From NCBI GenBank assembly GCA_949825065.1, contig OX463859.1:19371177-19435176 (forward strand): 64,000 nucleotides of DNA, in the 5' to 3' direction. The notes below the pieces were generated by a model. It was not told the DNA's origin, did not search any database, and saw only the letters and a program-made list of their open reading frames with translations. The DNA comes from Odontocerum albicorne. Lineage: Eukaryota > Arthropoda > Insecta > Trichoptera > Odontoceridae. The stretch's first letter is position 1. Every line of letters starts with the position of its first letter. This document shows positions 21,646 through 32,926 of this stretch, one piece after another. The translations under genes were made by a program, and so were the position numbers.

Positions 21646-22510
21646 GCCTGGTCTCTACGGAATGCTCTATAATACGAGTACAAAGAAAGTCACCATATCA
21701 GAGTATCCATTTCAATGACGTGCTAGAGAGAACTTAAATATTTTGAAATTAATGCTACAGTGGGAGATTCTCGCTTAGTACCATTTGAAAGGAAGTCCAT
21801 AATACTTACTGTTTAAGTAGCTGGAGAAAAGAGACAGTGCGAGCAGTCAATCTCAGACGGCACTGCATCATTTTGGAGGTGTGAGTCTGTGTTTGACTAT
21901 ACAGATCAATAATTGGTTTGCATAGCAACAGAAATAAATGTAGTTTTGTATAACTGCCTGAGAATTGTTTGGAAAACTATATTTTGATTGTGTTTCGCCG
22001 AAAAATGCCTGCCTTAGAGGTGCCCCTCATTTTATCCAAATTGATGAATTAGACTTATTAAAGAACGTAGTCAGAGGATAACATTGTTTTCGGCTCAATA
22101 AATCGAGCCTTCGTATAATAAAGCACTGTAGTAGGAAATACAATCGTTGTACGTAATCCTACTGGACGGGAAAAGACCATAATACTCGTTAAGTTAAGCG
22201 CATGTAAGATTTGTTACCAGACAGATTCTTAAACTAGACTCGGGCTCTTTTTTGAACAACATACTCATATATGTACATGCATACAAACTATCAAGCCATT
22301 TTACTGTTAAGGTAAGTGATATCACAGAGCAAAATTTTCCTATCACAGTATAATTTTACGGTCTCCTCTGCTTTCATACGATTACATTTTCTCATATAAT
22401 TATAATAAATAATTATAACCTTTAGAAAAGACGACGTTCTCTTGGATCTGAAAATGGAGAAGAATAATTAATGTCAGATTTATGCTGTTGCTGTGTGTAT
22501 TAAAGAAAAT
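21646..22510. other. Unassigned stretch
   Basis: May contain more decayed hAT sequence, but I see no certain motif. Confidence 0.35.
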
Positions 22511-22514
22511 TAGC

Positions 22515-22868
22515 GGGGTGTAAATATATGAAAGAAAGTGGAATGAAGACATCAGAAATGAATGCATGGATAAAATGGATGTTTTTAGTAACCTGAATAA
22601 AGGAGTTTTAAGATGGTTTGAATATGTGGAGAGAATAAATTACGAAAGATTGATCGAGCGAGTATACAAGGAAGAAGTGTAAGATGTTCGTATTAATTGT
22701 TAAAGAAGGAAATATGGCTGGATCAAATGGAATAGATTTTGAAAGAAGGTAAAGTAAAACCTATGAATGATAGAAGATTGTTCATGATGAGATATATGCA
22801 TGTCTATACGTGTCTTAAATAGAAAATTTTGGAGACTTGTTCTCTCTGCCTACGCCGCAAGGGTCATA
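22515..22868 (+). pseudogene. LINE 3' terminal fragment (GHVERMN family)
   Basis: It shows MKTSEMNAWIKW, then the LINE tail core with TTAAGATGGTTTGAATATGT (LRWFEYVERIN-like), a GNMAGSNGIDFERR-like segment and the end block GTTCTCTCTGCCTACGCC. The order matches the copy at 38130-38530. Frameshifted. Confidence 0.75.
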
Positions 22869-23068
22869 GAGTGATGATATGTGTATTAAAATTAAAAACT
22901 CTTTTGCTTACCGACACATTACATTTCAGGGTCATAAAGTGATGATATGTATATGCAAATTAAAAACTATTTTGCTTACCGACACATTACATTTCAGGGT
23001 CATGGAGTGATGATTTGTGTATTAAAATTAAAAACCCTTTTGCTTACCGACATATTAGATTACATTTC
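22861..23068. repeat. 68-bp tandem triplication at the end of a LINE tail
   Basis: Units start at 22861, 22929 and 22997 with GGGTCATAGAGTGATGAT and end TTGCTTACCGACACATTACA. The first unit is the 3' terminus of the LINE tail, so the terminal segment was copied in tandem after, or together with, insertion. Confidence 0.9.
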
Positions 23069-24755
23069 ATACGTTCATCTCTTGCGATTTAGCGTTCAAG
23101 AGAGAGATTAAAAAAATATTTTCAGCAGCATAATATAATTTTATCCTTGTTTCCTTCAATCATTATCTGTGTTCCTTTACAATTCTTTCTCTTGAGTTAT
23201 ACTGTTAGTGTTAAGAGAATTTCTAGTTCAATTATTATAAGGGTAATGAATGACAAATGACAGACAGCAATCACATATCCATATAATTTGAGTGTTCATT
23301 TGAAATGACATTCTTTGTCTGTCTTGCTTTTTCATAAATTATGGATACATTATTTATTTTCTTGTACAAATATTCCTCATAAATATCACGGAAAATCAAT
23401 ACTACAAATAAATTATGTACTTTAATTGGTATAAGTAGCTGGAAACCATTTAACCCGCTTGATATAAATCATGTAATAATGTTGTAGTAGAAGCGTATAT
23501 TCAGTGAACCTAAACTGTTACTGTTGCATGTACACGTTCTTTTAAGTAATCAGTGAATGTGTACTACAGTGTTATCTGTTAACATTCATAGTGAAAGTGC
23601 ACATCTACTGCTCGTCCTTATTGAACGTTCTAGAGTATCAGCATCCATGCAATTTATATATTCAGGCTTGCTGAGTAATTATACTGGTCTGCCATAACGA
23701 GGGTCATCTGTAATCGATTTTCTGAAATTGTTAAGCCAAAACATTCACTGTAGAATATGACGAAAAAGATTTTCTGTAGACAGCATATAAACTTCGTTTA
23801 ATTTTAATCGGGGTTTCCCCTATTTTTGAAAGAAACTTGATAACCATACGATATTAAATTTGTTACATTTCAGAATATAACGAAACAACGCGTCTTCTAC
23901 AAGATTAAGTTAGAATGCTATTGAGGAAAAATGTTACAGGTTTTAACTGTAACATCGCCAGCCCGTGCGATGGGTGTGGTATATGTCTATACACACTCTT
24001 ACTTATTCAAGGCGGACAATTTTTGACTATGATGATAAGTAAATCATTACAACAAGAACGCAATATTTTAAAATTACATGACAACACCAAGCAATAGTGA
24101 CAGTTGCAATATATATTTCTCAAGGTCATCAATCTCGTGGTAGCACTAGTTTTATGATTTCTAAGCTAGAATCGTTTAAAATTTTGAATATTTGTCTGGT
24201 AAGAACAATTTTGGATAACAATTTGGCAAAATATTACTACGAAGAATATATTGAAAAAATTAAACGCATTTAGCGACGGTTTTAACGATTTCAATAACTG
24301 AGTTGGACTATGGTCAGTTGCTGAAAGTGACGTGTCTTACAAACCTTGTGGGTCCACTAAGCAAAACGTTTTGATCCATACTGAAGTGGTTGTAAGTAAT
24401 TATTTGTACAATTCTTGCATCAAAAAACTTTAAACAGGGCAATTAATATGTGTATTGTGTGGATTTTCATATGACTTTGACTACTTACAGGAGAAAGTGA
24501 AGAAGTTGTTGCCGAGATAAATTGGTTCCATTTTAAAGGTTTACTTTGTTGTGATGTTCGTGTAGTATACCCTTTTTTCCATTGTATGACATTGCTTAAC
24601 ATAATTCAACGTGAAAAATTATAAATTGTTCTTTTTTTTAATATTTTGTATAAAAAGGTGATATAACTGTTAAAATAAAGTAAAAACGTTGCAAGTGTTT
24701 CAATCAATGAGCGATACATATTGGCAACACCTTTTAATAAAACTAAAGACTTAAT
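23069..24755. other. Gene-free AT-rich stretch
   Basis: Two short open frames (23915-24097 plus, 24420-24602 minus) have no motif. Nothing recognised. Confidence 0.5.
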
Positions 24756-24764
24756 TACATACAT

Positions 24765-25095
24765 ACATTTATACTATCACGTTAATTCCTATCGGGCTAG
24801 TCAGAGAGGACTAATATATTATCTTAAGTATCATACAATAAGAAACAAATACTTCCTTCACCCAAAATTCTAAGTATTTTTTGTTACGAATTACTTTTTA
24901 CTAGACCAACTTTCATTTAGTTTTATCCATTTCTTAGAACTTATAAATAAATAAGCAAATGTATACTTCATTAGCATTCTTTCCCTTACTTTTTTTCGTT
25001 TACTTTTACAAAACATTCCCTTTTTACAACCATCCCCTATTTCTTTATTCATAATTTACCCCGTCTTAATTTACTTGAAAAACTTCTGTCGCTAT
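24765..25095 (-). pseudogene. LINE 3' terminal fragment (SAYP family), decayed
   Basis: The inverted end block CCTCTCTGACTAGCCCGATA near 24800, followed on the minus strand by decayed tail sequence, matches the terminus of the other copies. The coding reading is poor. Confidence 0.5.
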
Positions 25096-25639
25096 AAATT
25101 TGACAAAGTTTTGGCCATTGTTGTTCTCAAAGTTAGTTCAATACAAATCGTAGTAATTAAATAAGTTTTCTGTATCTAAAAGCGCCTGAAAATGACGAGA
25201 TATTCTCCATGCGGGCTGAAGATGCTTCGTTGTAATTTTATTCCAAAAGAACTTCACAAAACTCTGATAGCAGCATTTATTTTATTCTAATTTTCGATAA
25301 TTGCTTGGACAATTTTAGTTGAATTTATAAATAAAAGGCTGTCTGGAAAGTTATTTCATGTTTTTTATAACTACAATTACCGTACTCTTACTGAAACGTT
25401 GTATAACGATAATAGGCTATCCCTCGTGATCTAGTATGTTTGTCAGTCATAGTGTGGATGGAAGACACATGTGCGTGTATAAGTTTTTTTATGAAAGCTT
25501 TAGTACTTAACCAAGCTTACAATCTTGGCATATCAAACTCTGATTTTAGATGGTAAGAAGATTTAAGGTGATTGGTATTCCAATCACCAAAATTTGTTGG
25601 TGACATTTTGTGTAATCAACATACTTGTCAATATGTTTT

Positions 25640-26125
25640 AAATAAGATGTTTAAATAGTTTGCATATGTGAAAAGAATTTACGACAAAAGAATGACAGAT
25701 GACCTCCGTCGCCTAGTTGGTAAGACACCTCCCCGCTCGAAGGCTGCGGGTTCAAATCCCACTGGAATCCAGATTAAAAAAAAAAAGATTCCCGCCTGGT
25801 TTTTACTTAAGGATATATTTACATCTTTCTGGTTGTTTGAAAGAAATTGCCACATGGCAATAAGCCCGCCAGACTGTACTGTACACAATGAAAGTGTTAT
25901 ACAGAAGTGTTATACAGAAGTGTAATGGTTGTGTGTAAGAGATAGACCGAGGAAACATGACTTAATCAAATCGAATAGATAGGTAAAATAAGATGGATAA
26001 ATCATGGAAGATTTTGCATATCGAGATGTACGAATGTGGAAGAGGTGAAAGTTGCGTCCTTGGATATAACAAAAATGGGGATCTGTTCTTTCTGCCTACC
26101 CCACAATGGAAGCGAAGTGATAATG
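25640..26125 (+). pseudogene. LINE 3' terminal fragment with a nested SINE (copy A)
   Basis: Before the SINE the reading is FAYVKRIYDKRMTD, equal to the GHVERMN...R box of the family. After it come GATAGACCGAGGAAACATGA (the RGRPRK position), RDVRMWKR-like sequence and the terminus CTTTCTGCCTACCCCACAAT. Copy B has the same arrangement inverted. Confidence 0.75.
25697..25925 (+). repeat. tRNA-headed SINE, best copy
   Basis: The A-box region is GTCGCCTAGTTGGTAAGACA and the B-box GGGTTCAAATCCC, spaced as in a tRNA. Then come TGGAATCCAGATTAAAAAAA and a body ending GCCACATGGCAATAAGCCCG, CCAGACTGTACTGTACACAA and TGAAAGTGTTATAC. The 3' part (TTGCC..GGCAATAAG..C.CCAGA-TGTA, then AAAGTGTTA) resembles the 3' end of the LINE copies at 45750-45850 and 56215-56310, so this SINE probably used that LINE's machinery. 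A GTTATACAGAAGT duplication follows it. Confidence 0.8.
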
Positions 26126-26134
26126 TATGAACGC

Positions 26135-26466
26135 ACTGTTAAATTATAATACATGGATACTAAAAGTATAAGAAAAAAAAGATTAACCAAAATAATGCAA
26201 TTTCAAGAACACACTGTTAAATTATAATGCATGGATACTAAAAGTATGATAAAAAAAAGATTAACCAAAATAATGCAATTTCAAGAACACACTGTGAAAT
26301 TATAATGCATGGATACTATAAGTATGAGAAAAAAAAGATTAACCAAAATAATGCAATTTCAAGAACACACTGTTAAATTATAATGCATGGATACTAAAAG
26401 TATGAGAAAAAAAAGATTAACCAAAATAATGCAATTTCAAGAACACACTGTTAAATTATGCATGGA
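26135..26466. repeat. 78-bp minisatellite, four copies plus a part
   Basis: Units start at 26135, 26213, 26291, 26369 and 26447 (ACTGTTAAATTATAATGCAT). Copy B has a single unit at 36355-36432, so the expansion happened only in copy A. Open frames here are not genes. Confidence 0.93.
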
Positions 26467-27139
26467 TCTGTGTTTGTTGCCTGTCATTTGTCTTGACAAG
26501 TGTCATACCAAACTTACCACACTTAATTAGATTTTTGCCTATATCTTACTGGGCACTTATGACTAATGCTGTCAAAAGGATATTTTTTTTTTATTTATTT
26601 AATTAACGACACAATATTGTCTTTATATACAAATGAACATGTGACAGGTAATAAAGTACATAAAATTGTTGACAAAAATACGAAACTTTATCTTAAACTA
26701 GCATGAAGATACAAAAAGCAGTAGTAATAATAAATTACAGTCATTGTTTTAAAATAATTTTATAATTATGTGTATAGTTAAATTCAATATATGTTATGTA
26801 TGCATACCACAAAATATTACCAAACTTCACCAAGCAGACTTACGTAATTGTCGAAGATTTATTTTATAGAGGTAAAGAACTCAGATTTGTTTTTAGTGGA
26901 ATAACGCATACATAGAACAAATATTGGATTTGTTGAGAATTTTGTGGGAATTTTATGGATAGATATTGAGGTATAGAAAACACAAGACCTCATTAGTAGA
27001 ACGATATGCAAACTGCTTTGCAGAATCAAAACCTTCCTACATATTGATGCAGGGTTACTCAACTCCAGAGGCAAAGTATTTTCCTTAATGTTTTGTTTAT
27101 ATTACGTTATTTGTATTAATAAAGGAGAGCACAAAGTTA

Positions 27140-30025
27140 GTAGCTATTTCTAAATATTATTGTGATGTTTTGGCGAATACTATGTATACTTATATTAAAA
27201 ATATCTAAATTGTTGCAAAACTCATTTCCAAGTCTTTGCATACAAATTATAGAGTAGTTGATTTTATAATTAGTGTAGCAAATTTCGGTATAAAAGGGAT
27301 TGATCTGTTTTGTGAATCTAGTGGGAATACGAAATGAAATGCTTGCGAGTAAGTAAGGTGCATCAATCACTGAGTGAATGATTTTATATAGCAGTACTAT
27401 ATCAGCTGTTTTTTTCTGTCACACAGCTTCAAGAGTTTAATTGCATTCAATAAGTTGGGATAATTTCTTTGTTCATGTGGTATTCCAAGTTTAAAATTTA
27501 TGAATCTTAGAAATTTGTTTTGTACACGTTCTAAAGTTTGTGCATGGGCGACGTAATGAGGAGACTATATTGATGAGTTGTAGTCATGGCGGCTACGTAC
27601 CAAAGAGCAGTACATCAGTTTTAATGTTCGAAAATCCAAGAAATGTTGGGCAGTTCTTAGTACAAATCCCAAGATTTTTGAACTCTCCCGAGTAATTTTG
27701 TTCACATGTTCTATAAATGAAAGTTTTTCATCAAATATAATTCCTAAGTCCCTTATAGAAGCTACACGTTTTAATATGTATTGATTTAGCGAATACTCGT
27801 GATTAATTCGATTTTTATTTCTATAAAAACTAATGGGCTCACATTTACTCAGGTTTAAGTGCAGTTCACTGGTGGTACACCATTATTGTAATTTATTTCA
27901 ATTTTCTTGTAATTTAAGGCAATCAGCAGTATTATTTATGACTTTGAACATTTTTTAATCATCAGCAAAAAGTAAAATCTCTACATCACTAAGTGTGTCA
28001 ACTATATCATTAACGAATAAGAGAAATAATATTGTTCCTAGATGCGATCCTTGGGGTACACCGCTTGTAGCTGTAAATGGATATGAAAGACAACCATCGA
28101 TTTTGACAGTAAGTATTTGGTTTTTAATGTAGCTTTCGATCCAGTCTAAGAGCGGGCTAACCATTCCTAAAGCTTTAAGTTAACTTAATAGAATATTATG
28201 TGATACTTTGTCAAATGCTTTACTGAAATCTGTGTAAATTGAGTCCACTTGTTTTCCATTTGACAAGGAATTGAAAATATAGTTTTCATATTCGAGTAGA
28301 TTAGTCAGTGTGGATCTACCTGAAATAAATCCATGCTGTTGAGTGATAATAATATTGCGAATCGAATCTACAATTTTGTCTAGGATAAGACTCTCGAATA
28401 ATTTAGGAATCGTTGATTGTATACCAATCGGTCTATAATTTGAAACATCGCTTTTGCCACCTTTCTTGTATATTGGCGTGAGAAAACTTGATTTTCATAT
28501 TTGTGGAAATCGACCTTCCAATGATTTAATAAATAGAATTTGCAACGGATATGCTAAAACTGATACACAGTTTTAAAAAAAATGGAAGGTGTCAGGACCC
28601 GCAGACTTAAATAAGTCATGTTTATTTATTTTTTAACTACTTCGTCCAAGGTGACGAAGCATGAAGAAAGGTTAACAGTATTGGAATATGAAGGTGTGGG
28701 ATTAGATACATTGGGTGAATCCACTTCATGTACACTTTTAAAGAAGTCCGCAAAAAAATTGATAATCCCATCCACAGTATCTATCTGGTCATAAAACATG
28801 CAACTTGGGATGTTTGAGTCATTTTTTCTCAATGAATTTACATAATTCCAGAAACTTATCAAGCTGTTATTGATGTTATTCTCGCTTTGTTTTACAAATT
28901 CAGAGAAACGCTTTTTTGAAAGATTTTTAAATTTTTTGCGTAGTTCGTTAAATTTAGTGTAGTCTTTTTCTTTATTACGAGGTTTATCAACTCTCTGTTG
29001 AACCATTTTGGATACTTAGATTGGATTACCATGTTATACGGAACAAATTTTTTAATAGCTGTGTTAATGTAATGATTAAATAAATGAATATTATCGTTTA
29101 GGCTTCTGGAGTTGTGAGCATCCTAATCACACGTGTCGAGATAATTTATTATGTCAGTGTAAGGCGCTTGCTGAAAATTATAGTTATATTTTGGAAATTT
29201 TGCATTGTCTTCAAAGTCTGTCGTGATACATATATTTAAGGGTGGATGGTGATGATCTATTGGCAATAGTTCATCTTATGTTAGACTTACTTAAACACTT
29301 TTTTACTTGTAAATATAAGATCTAGGGTTCGATTGTTTTTGTTTGTAATTATGTTCACTTGATTAATCCCTAAAAAGTCTACCATATCTAATATGATTTT
29401 AGCACTGTCAGATATATGATGTAATGTGATGTAATGTCAGTATTATTTTCATTCCACTTAATACACTGAAGGCTGTAGTCGCAATCTAGTTCGCAATCAG
29501 GGTAGTGTAGATGGATGATCTCTAAATATTCACTAAGCTTTTTATAGGTGGAACATGGAGAGTTTGGTGGAATATAAATACAGCCAAATATGATTGTTCT
29601 CGAGTTGTTATATAACACAATGAATATTTGCTCAATATCTTGATGAACTGGTTTGATTAGTTTAAATCTATAGTTTTTCGGGGTGGACTCCGAACTGGAT
29701 TAGATTGGACTGGATTAGGACTCCGCCACCTCTGGTTTTTTGACTTGTAGTTGGGTTACGGTCAAACCGATGTACTGCATGGTTGATGAATCCTAATTAA
29801 CCCGAGTGTATACTATCATCGAGCCAGGTTTCGGTAAATAAATACGTCGTGATTCATGGTGTAGAGAGCAGCATTCAATTCGTTTAGAGTTTTGAGTCCA
29901 CGAAGATTTTGGTAATAACAGGTGATGCTTGAGGGTTTTTTTACGCGAGTTAGTTGACACTGTTATAGTTATTTTAGTATATTCAGGAAGTTCAGATGAC
30001 TTTTTAGTTTTTTGAAAAGTGGTTG
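27140..30025 (-). pseudogene. LINE ORF2: apurinic-type endonuclease and reverse transcriptase
   Basis: Minus-strand order: endonuclease with TETWLDDSI and HAVHRFDRNP and RGGGVLI (around 29700-29850), FGCIYIPPNSPCSTYKKL (29560-29600), NNRTLDLIFTSKKV (29290-29350). RT follows: NYRPIGIQSTIPKLFESLI (about 28400-28450), YTDFSKAFDKVSHNILL (about 28200-28250, catalytic Asp of motif A), SGVPQGSHLGTILFLLFVND (about 28010-28070) and LLFADD (27955-27972, the second catalytic Asp pair). Beyond it a thumb region with LHLNLSKCEPISFYRNKNR runs to about 27140. Multiple stops and shifts separate the pieces, so it is inactive. It would nick and reverse-transcribe its own RNA at the target. Confidence 0.93.
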
Positions 30026-30029
30026 ACAA

Positions 30030-30664
30030 TGGTTGGAGTTAACATATTGTATGGTAAGCCCTGACTCGCCATTGTTTAGTATGTTACTTAGCAATTCACG
30101 AACGTCTCTTAGACGTTTAAGTTACAATGGAGTTAGGTCATTATAGATTTTTATATCTTTTTTCAGTTTATGTTGCTGTCGGAGAATTGCCTTAGGGGCG
30201 CCTGAATCCTTAAATACGACTTTAATAGCTCTAGCTTTATTTTCTTCGGGTTTACCTAAACGACAGGTTTTTTAAGTGTCTGCTTCTACAGATGATTCAA
30301 TTAATTTCAATAAATTGGGCACTTTATTGATTTTTTCGGTCATTTTATCAACTTGGTTGTTAAGGGTGCATTCCGGAACATATCGCAAAATAAAATTTTT
30401 CATTCTTATATTTTGTTCGTTCATATCATTGACGGTTTCATAAATGTTTTCAGATACTGCTTGCATTCTCGGCTGAGTCTTTACAATTTCCTTGTAGGCT
30501 CTTAATTCCCCTTCCATGTTGGCTATTTTTGTAGCCATTTCGCAAATTAATTCTATTAAGTCATTGGTTTTAAAGACTAGTTTACCAATCTGGTCTTTGC
30601 TGAATTTGTTGATGGGATCCATGAGAATGGATGTTATGGCATTGACACCGGTTTTGGCATTCAT
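30030..30664 (-). pseudogene. LINE ORF1: coiled-coil RNA-binding protein
   Basis: An intact 130-codon reading from ATG at 30664 to 30272 gives a heptad-rich coiled-coil stretch (LVFKTNDLIELICEMATKIA, NMEGELRAYKEIV). The C-terminal part continues after a stop as KTCRLGKPEENKARAIKVVF and IKIYNDLTPL and RDVRELLSNILNNGESGLTI, the form seen in ORF1 proteins of Jockey/CR1-group LINEs. Presumed RNA chaperone for retrotransposition. Decayed. Confidence 0.78.
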
Positions 30665-31185
30665 TATAATGAGAAATGTATATTAAAAATAGAACCAACC
30701 AATAATCAACCAGTTTTAAGATATTTAAAGAAATATAACTAGTATTGTATTACACTTTAGTTGTATACAGTAAATATTGACCGGCTTTATGACCACGTGA
30801 AAAATTTCCCTACTTACAAGAGGCTGCTAGTGAAAACGGGATTGGAGCTCTTGAAATGATTTGTGATTAAATGCATGTGCACTTGAGTGAGAAAATTAAC
30901 AAAGATCAAAATCTACGAACATTCATAATCTTTTGTGATGTAAAAGTAGTATATTATATCCATAAAGTAGATTTACTCATACGTTCCACATCTCAAAAAC
31001 CATCTCATTGTGGTCTTTTTGCGTTAACAATATAACTATTTCAAAATAGTATTAACAAAATGACAATTAAATTATGTTCAATGAAAACTAATTGATCTTC
31101 ACAATATTGACAAAATCCACAGTCAGTAAAATGTTGTACAATTACAATGCTAACAAGGGCTGCGAGAACAAAGTGATTGAGCTAA

Positions 31186-31290
31186 CAACCACTGCACCGC
31201 ACCACCAGTAATGTAGGACTTGAACTAATTACTCTTGCTCCCCTTACTACATGTAACCTGGTGCCTAGACCGCTCTATGGGCTGGAATGG
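31186..31290 (-). repeat. tRNA-Leu-like SINE head or tRNA pseudogene
   Basis: The minus strand reads AGAGCGGTCTAGGCACCAGG (class II tRNA A-box), then a variable region and AGTTCAAGTCC as B-box. It is followed by a segment with GGTGGTGCGGTGCAG. The anticodon arm does not fold cleanly and the 5' acceptor strand is not complementary, so it is not a working tRNA gene. It is distinct from the other SINE family in the window. Confidence 0.55.
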
Positions 31291-31299
31291 GGATAAACA

Positions 31300-32052
31300 T
31301 ATTTTAATTCAAGAGAAGTTTATATTACACTTTAACATATAAACATTTATTTATTTTGCATATCAAAGAACGATACAATATTAGCTTTAGCAGAAATTTA
31401 AAGACATACTCGTACTTACATTTCAACAGTCATAAAAATAACATAATATTCCACTTCTCCCATAATGCTTAGTTATCAAATAACGTGGACCGACCCGCTG
31501 ACTAACTAGTAATTCCTGTTTGAAGTCAACCTGCTTATCACCCGTGTTAATTCAATACTCTCATGACTGATACCCACATAAAAAAATAGCATCAACATTC
31601 GTGTGTGTGTAATGTTGGGATATATTACTCGTATATAATATATTAATCTTGCACACTATTTTTTTATCGGGGAATCTATTATAGTATAAACTGAATTGAT
31701 TGTATTAACTGCTTATTTATATATTTTTTTATTTACATATGTACTGTTGTGGGCGGAAAAACATCTGATATCGTCCCGGCTGAGCTCGCCCTCTATTGGC
31801 TGGGATGTATCTCGACTGGAGAGATTTTTTGAGATGAGCCCAAACTTTTTGATAGCTTCTCTCTTAAATGTGTTTTCTTCTCCATTACATCGAAATATAT
31901 CGTATATGTGTTTATATGTACATACTAACATATGTTGCTATCGATAAATCTATATTTATTTATTTATTTTACAGTTCAAGATACAAATTAAAAAAAAAAA
32001 CATCAATAGCAACATACCATAAACAATGGCTGCATTTAAATTGGTATATGAT
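31300..32052. other. Unassigned stretch before the LTR element
   Basis: A GC-richer patch at 31750-31850 (CGTCCCGGCTGAGCTCGCCC) has open frames on both strands but no motif. Otherwise AT-rich and unremarkable. Confidence 0.4.
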
Positions 32053-32057
32053 GTACT

Positions 32058-32613
32058 TGTAGGGAATACCGTCGTCCCTAAATATTGTCAACATGCACGG
32101 TCAACGACCGACGAAACGAACTTTGGATATGTCCAAAGTTCGCATACCAGAACACTAATATTGTTTACATGCAAATAATATTTACGTTGCATTCCACGGT
32201 GGAAAGAGAACGCATCGCGTTGTCTCACCGTTTTGGCAAATAAATATTCTACCCACTATACCATCCGCAACGTCTGCAAACGCCTCTGCACGCGCAGGAG
32301 TGAGATAAAGTATATATTGCGGGCGCATTCACGCACATCTATAAATACCTACTTATCGACAAATAAAGATTATTATTCACTTGACCATTCATTGCTGTTT
32401 ACTATTCATTGATTGTTCACTCTCACTTTCCACATTCCTGAATCGACGTATTTTATTTTAAATACAAAACAATCATAATCATCACGACGTATCAATAAAG
32501 CATCCCGCTAAATTGGTGATCCCGAACGAAAACGAACACAGAATTCGACTAAAGCAAATATAGCGATGTCAACAACATCATCATCAGCGCGTCCCACTAC
32601 AAACACCCGCTAA
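32058..32613 (+). repeat. 5' LTR, compound form
   Basis: Begins TGTAGGGAATACCGTCGTCC. The first 454 bp (to 32511, ending CCGCTAA) equal the simple LTR of this family. A further 102 bp follow: a second primer-binding-like site ATTGGTGATCCCGAACG, a gag-start-like ATG at 32565 (MSTTSSSARPTTN) and again CCCGCTAA. A perfect 10-bp hairpin GAACTTTGGA/TCCAAAGTTC lies at 32118-32141. Confidence 0.92.
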
Positions 32614-32630
32614 ATTGGTGACCCCGAACG
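32614..32630 (+). promoter_or_regulatory. Primer-binding site
   Basis: ATTGGTGACCCCGAACG directly follows the LTR and begins TGG after a short spacer, as expected for pairing with a tRNA 3' CCA end. The cognate tRNA was not determined. Confidence 0.7.
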
Positions 32631-32686
32631 AAAAGTGAACACGTATTTCGACTATATCGAGTGTTGTCAACTCGATAAACACCGTA

Positions 32687-32926
32687 CAAGTGCAACCCGA
32701 CACCGGCATCAGCAGCAACGCGATGAGCATCATGAACAGTTTCGCCAACGACATCTTCGAGCGCACCGCCACCAACGCCAACCACCTCGCCCACTACAAC
32801 AAGATGAGCATCATCACCAGCAGAGAGATCCAGACCACCGTCAAGATTCTACTCCCCGGCGAATTGGCCAAGCACGCCGTCAGCAAGGACACCAGAGCCG
32901 TCACTCAGATACAATACTACATATGA
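32687..32926 (+). pseudogene. Captured histone H2B fragment (histone-fold part)
   Basis: The frame from 32690 reads [20 protein letters not shown], then [20 protein letters not shown], then [20 protein letters not shown] and [11 protein letters not shown], which is histone H2B from the loop after helix 1 to near its C-terminus, about 75 residues. The N-terminal tail and helix 1 are absent. After AVT a one-base shift replaces the lysine-serine-rich end; the other frame gives RYNTTY, recalling the usual KYTSS. Base composition is much more GC-rich than the flanks, as in histone genes. Substitutions include changes in well-conserved positions (for example KMSI where KRST is usual), so it is a relic or a repurposed segment. 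It lies in sense orientation between PBS and gag. Confidence 0.93.

Larger units (their letters stand above)
26580..30665 (-). mobile_element. Jockey/CR1-like LINE, about 4.1 kb
   Basis: Comparison with copy B places the insertion precisely: copy B reads straight through AAAAGGATAATGAGAAAT where copy A has 4.09 kb. On the minus strand the element reads ORF1, endonuclease, RT, then a 3' end AATTAAATAAATAAAAAAAA. The target duplication is at most ATA. The element starts one base before the first ATG of ORF1, so the 5' untranslated region is missing. Confidence 0.93.
25530..31138 (+). repeat. Copy A of an inverted duplication, opened by a LINE
   Basis: Sequence 25530-26580 plus 30666-31138 matches, in reverse complement, 35750-37127 (copy B) along its whole length. 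Shared items include a LINE tail with a SINE inserted at the same place, the TTTGACAGCAT junction area and TTTATGACCACGTGAAAA near 30790. Copy A differs by an inserted LINE (26580-30665) and an expanded 78-bp array. Confidence 0.9.

Noticed and set aside
25697..25770. Functional tRNA gene
   Set aside because: A- and B-boxes are good, but acceptor and anticodon stems do not pair, and the segment continues into a SINE body present in several copies.
31713..31947. Host exon at the GC-rich patch
   Set aside because: Both strands are open for about 70 codons, splice signals are not convincing and no domain is recognisable.
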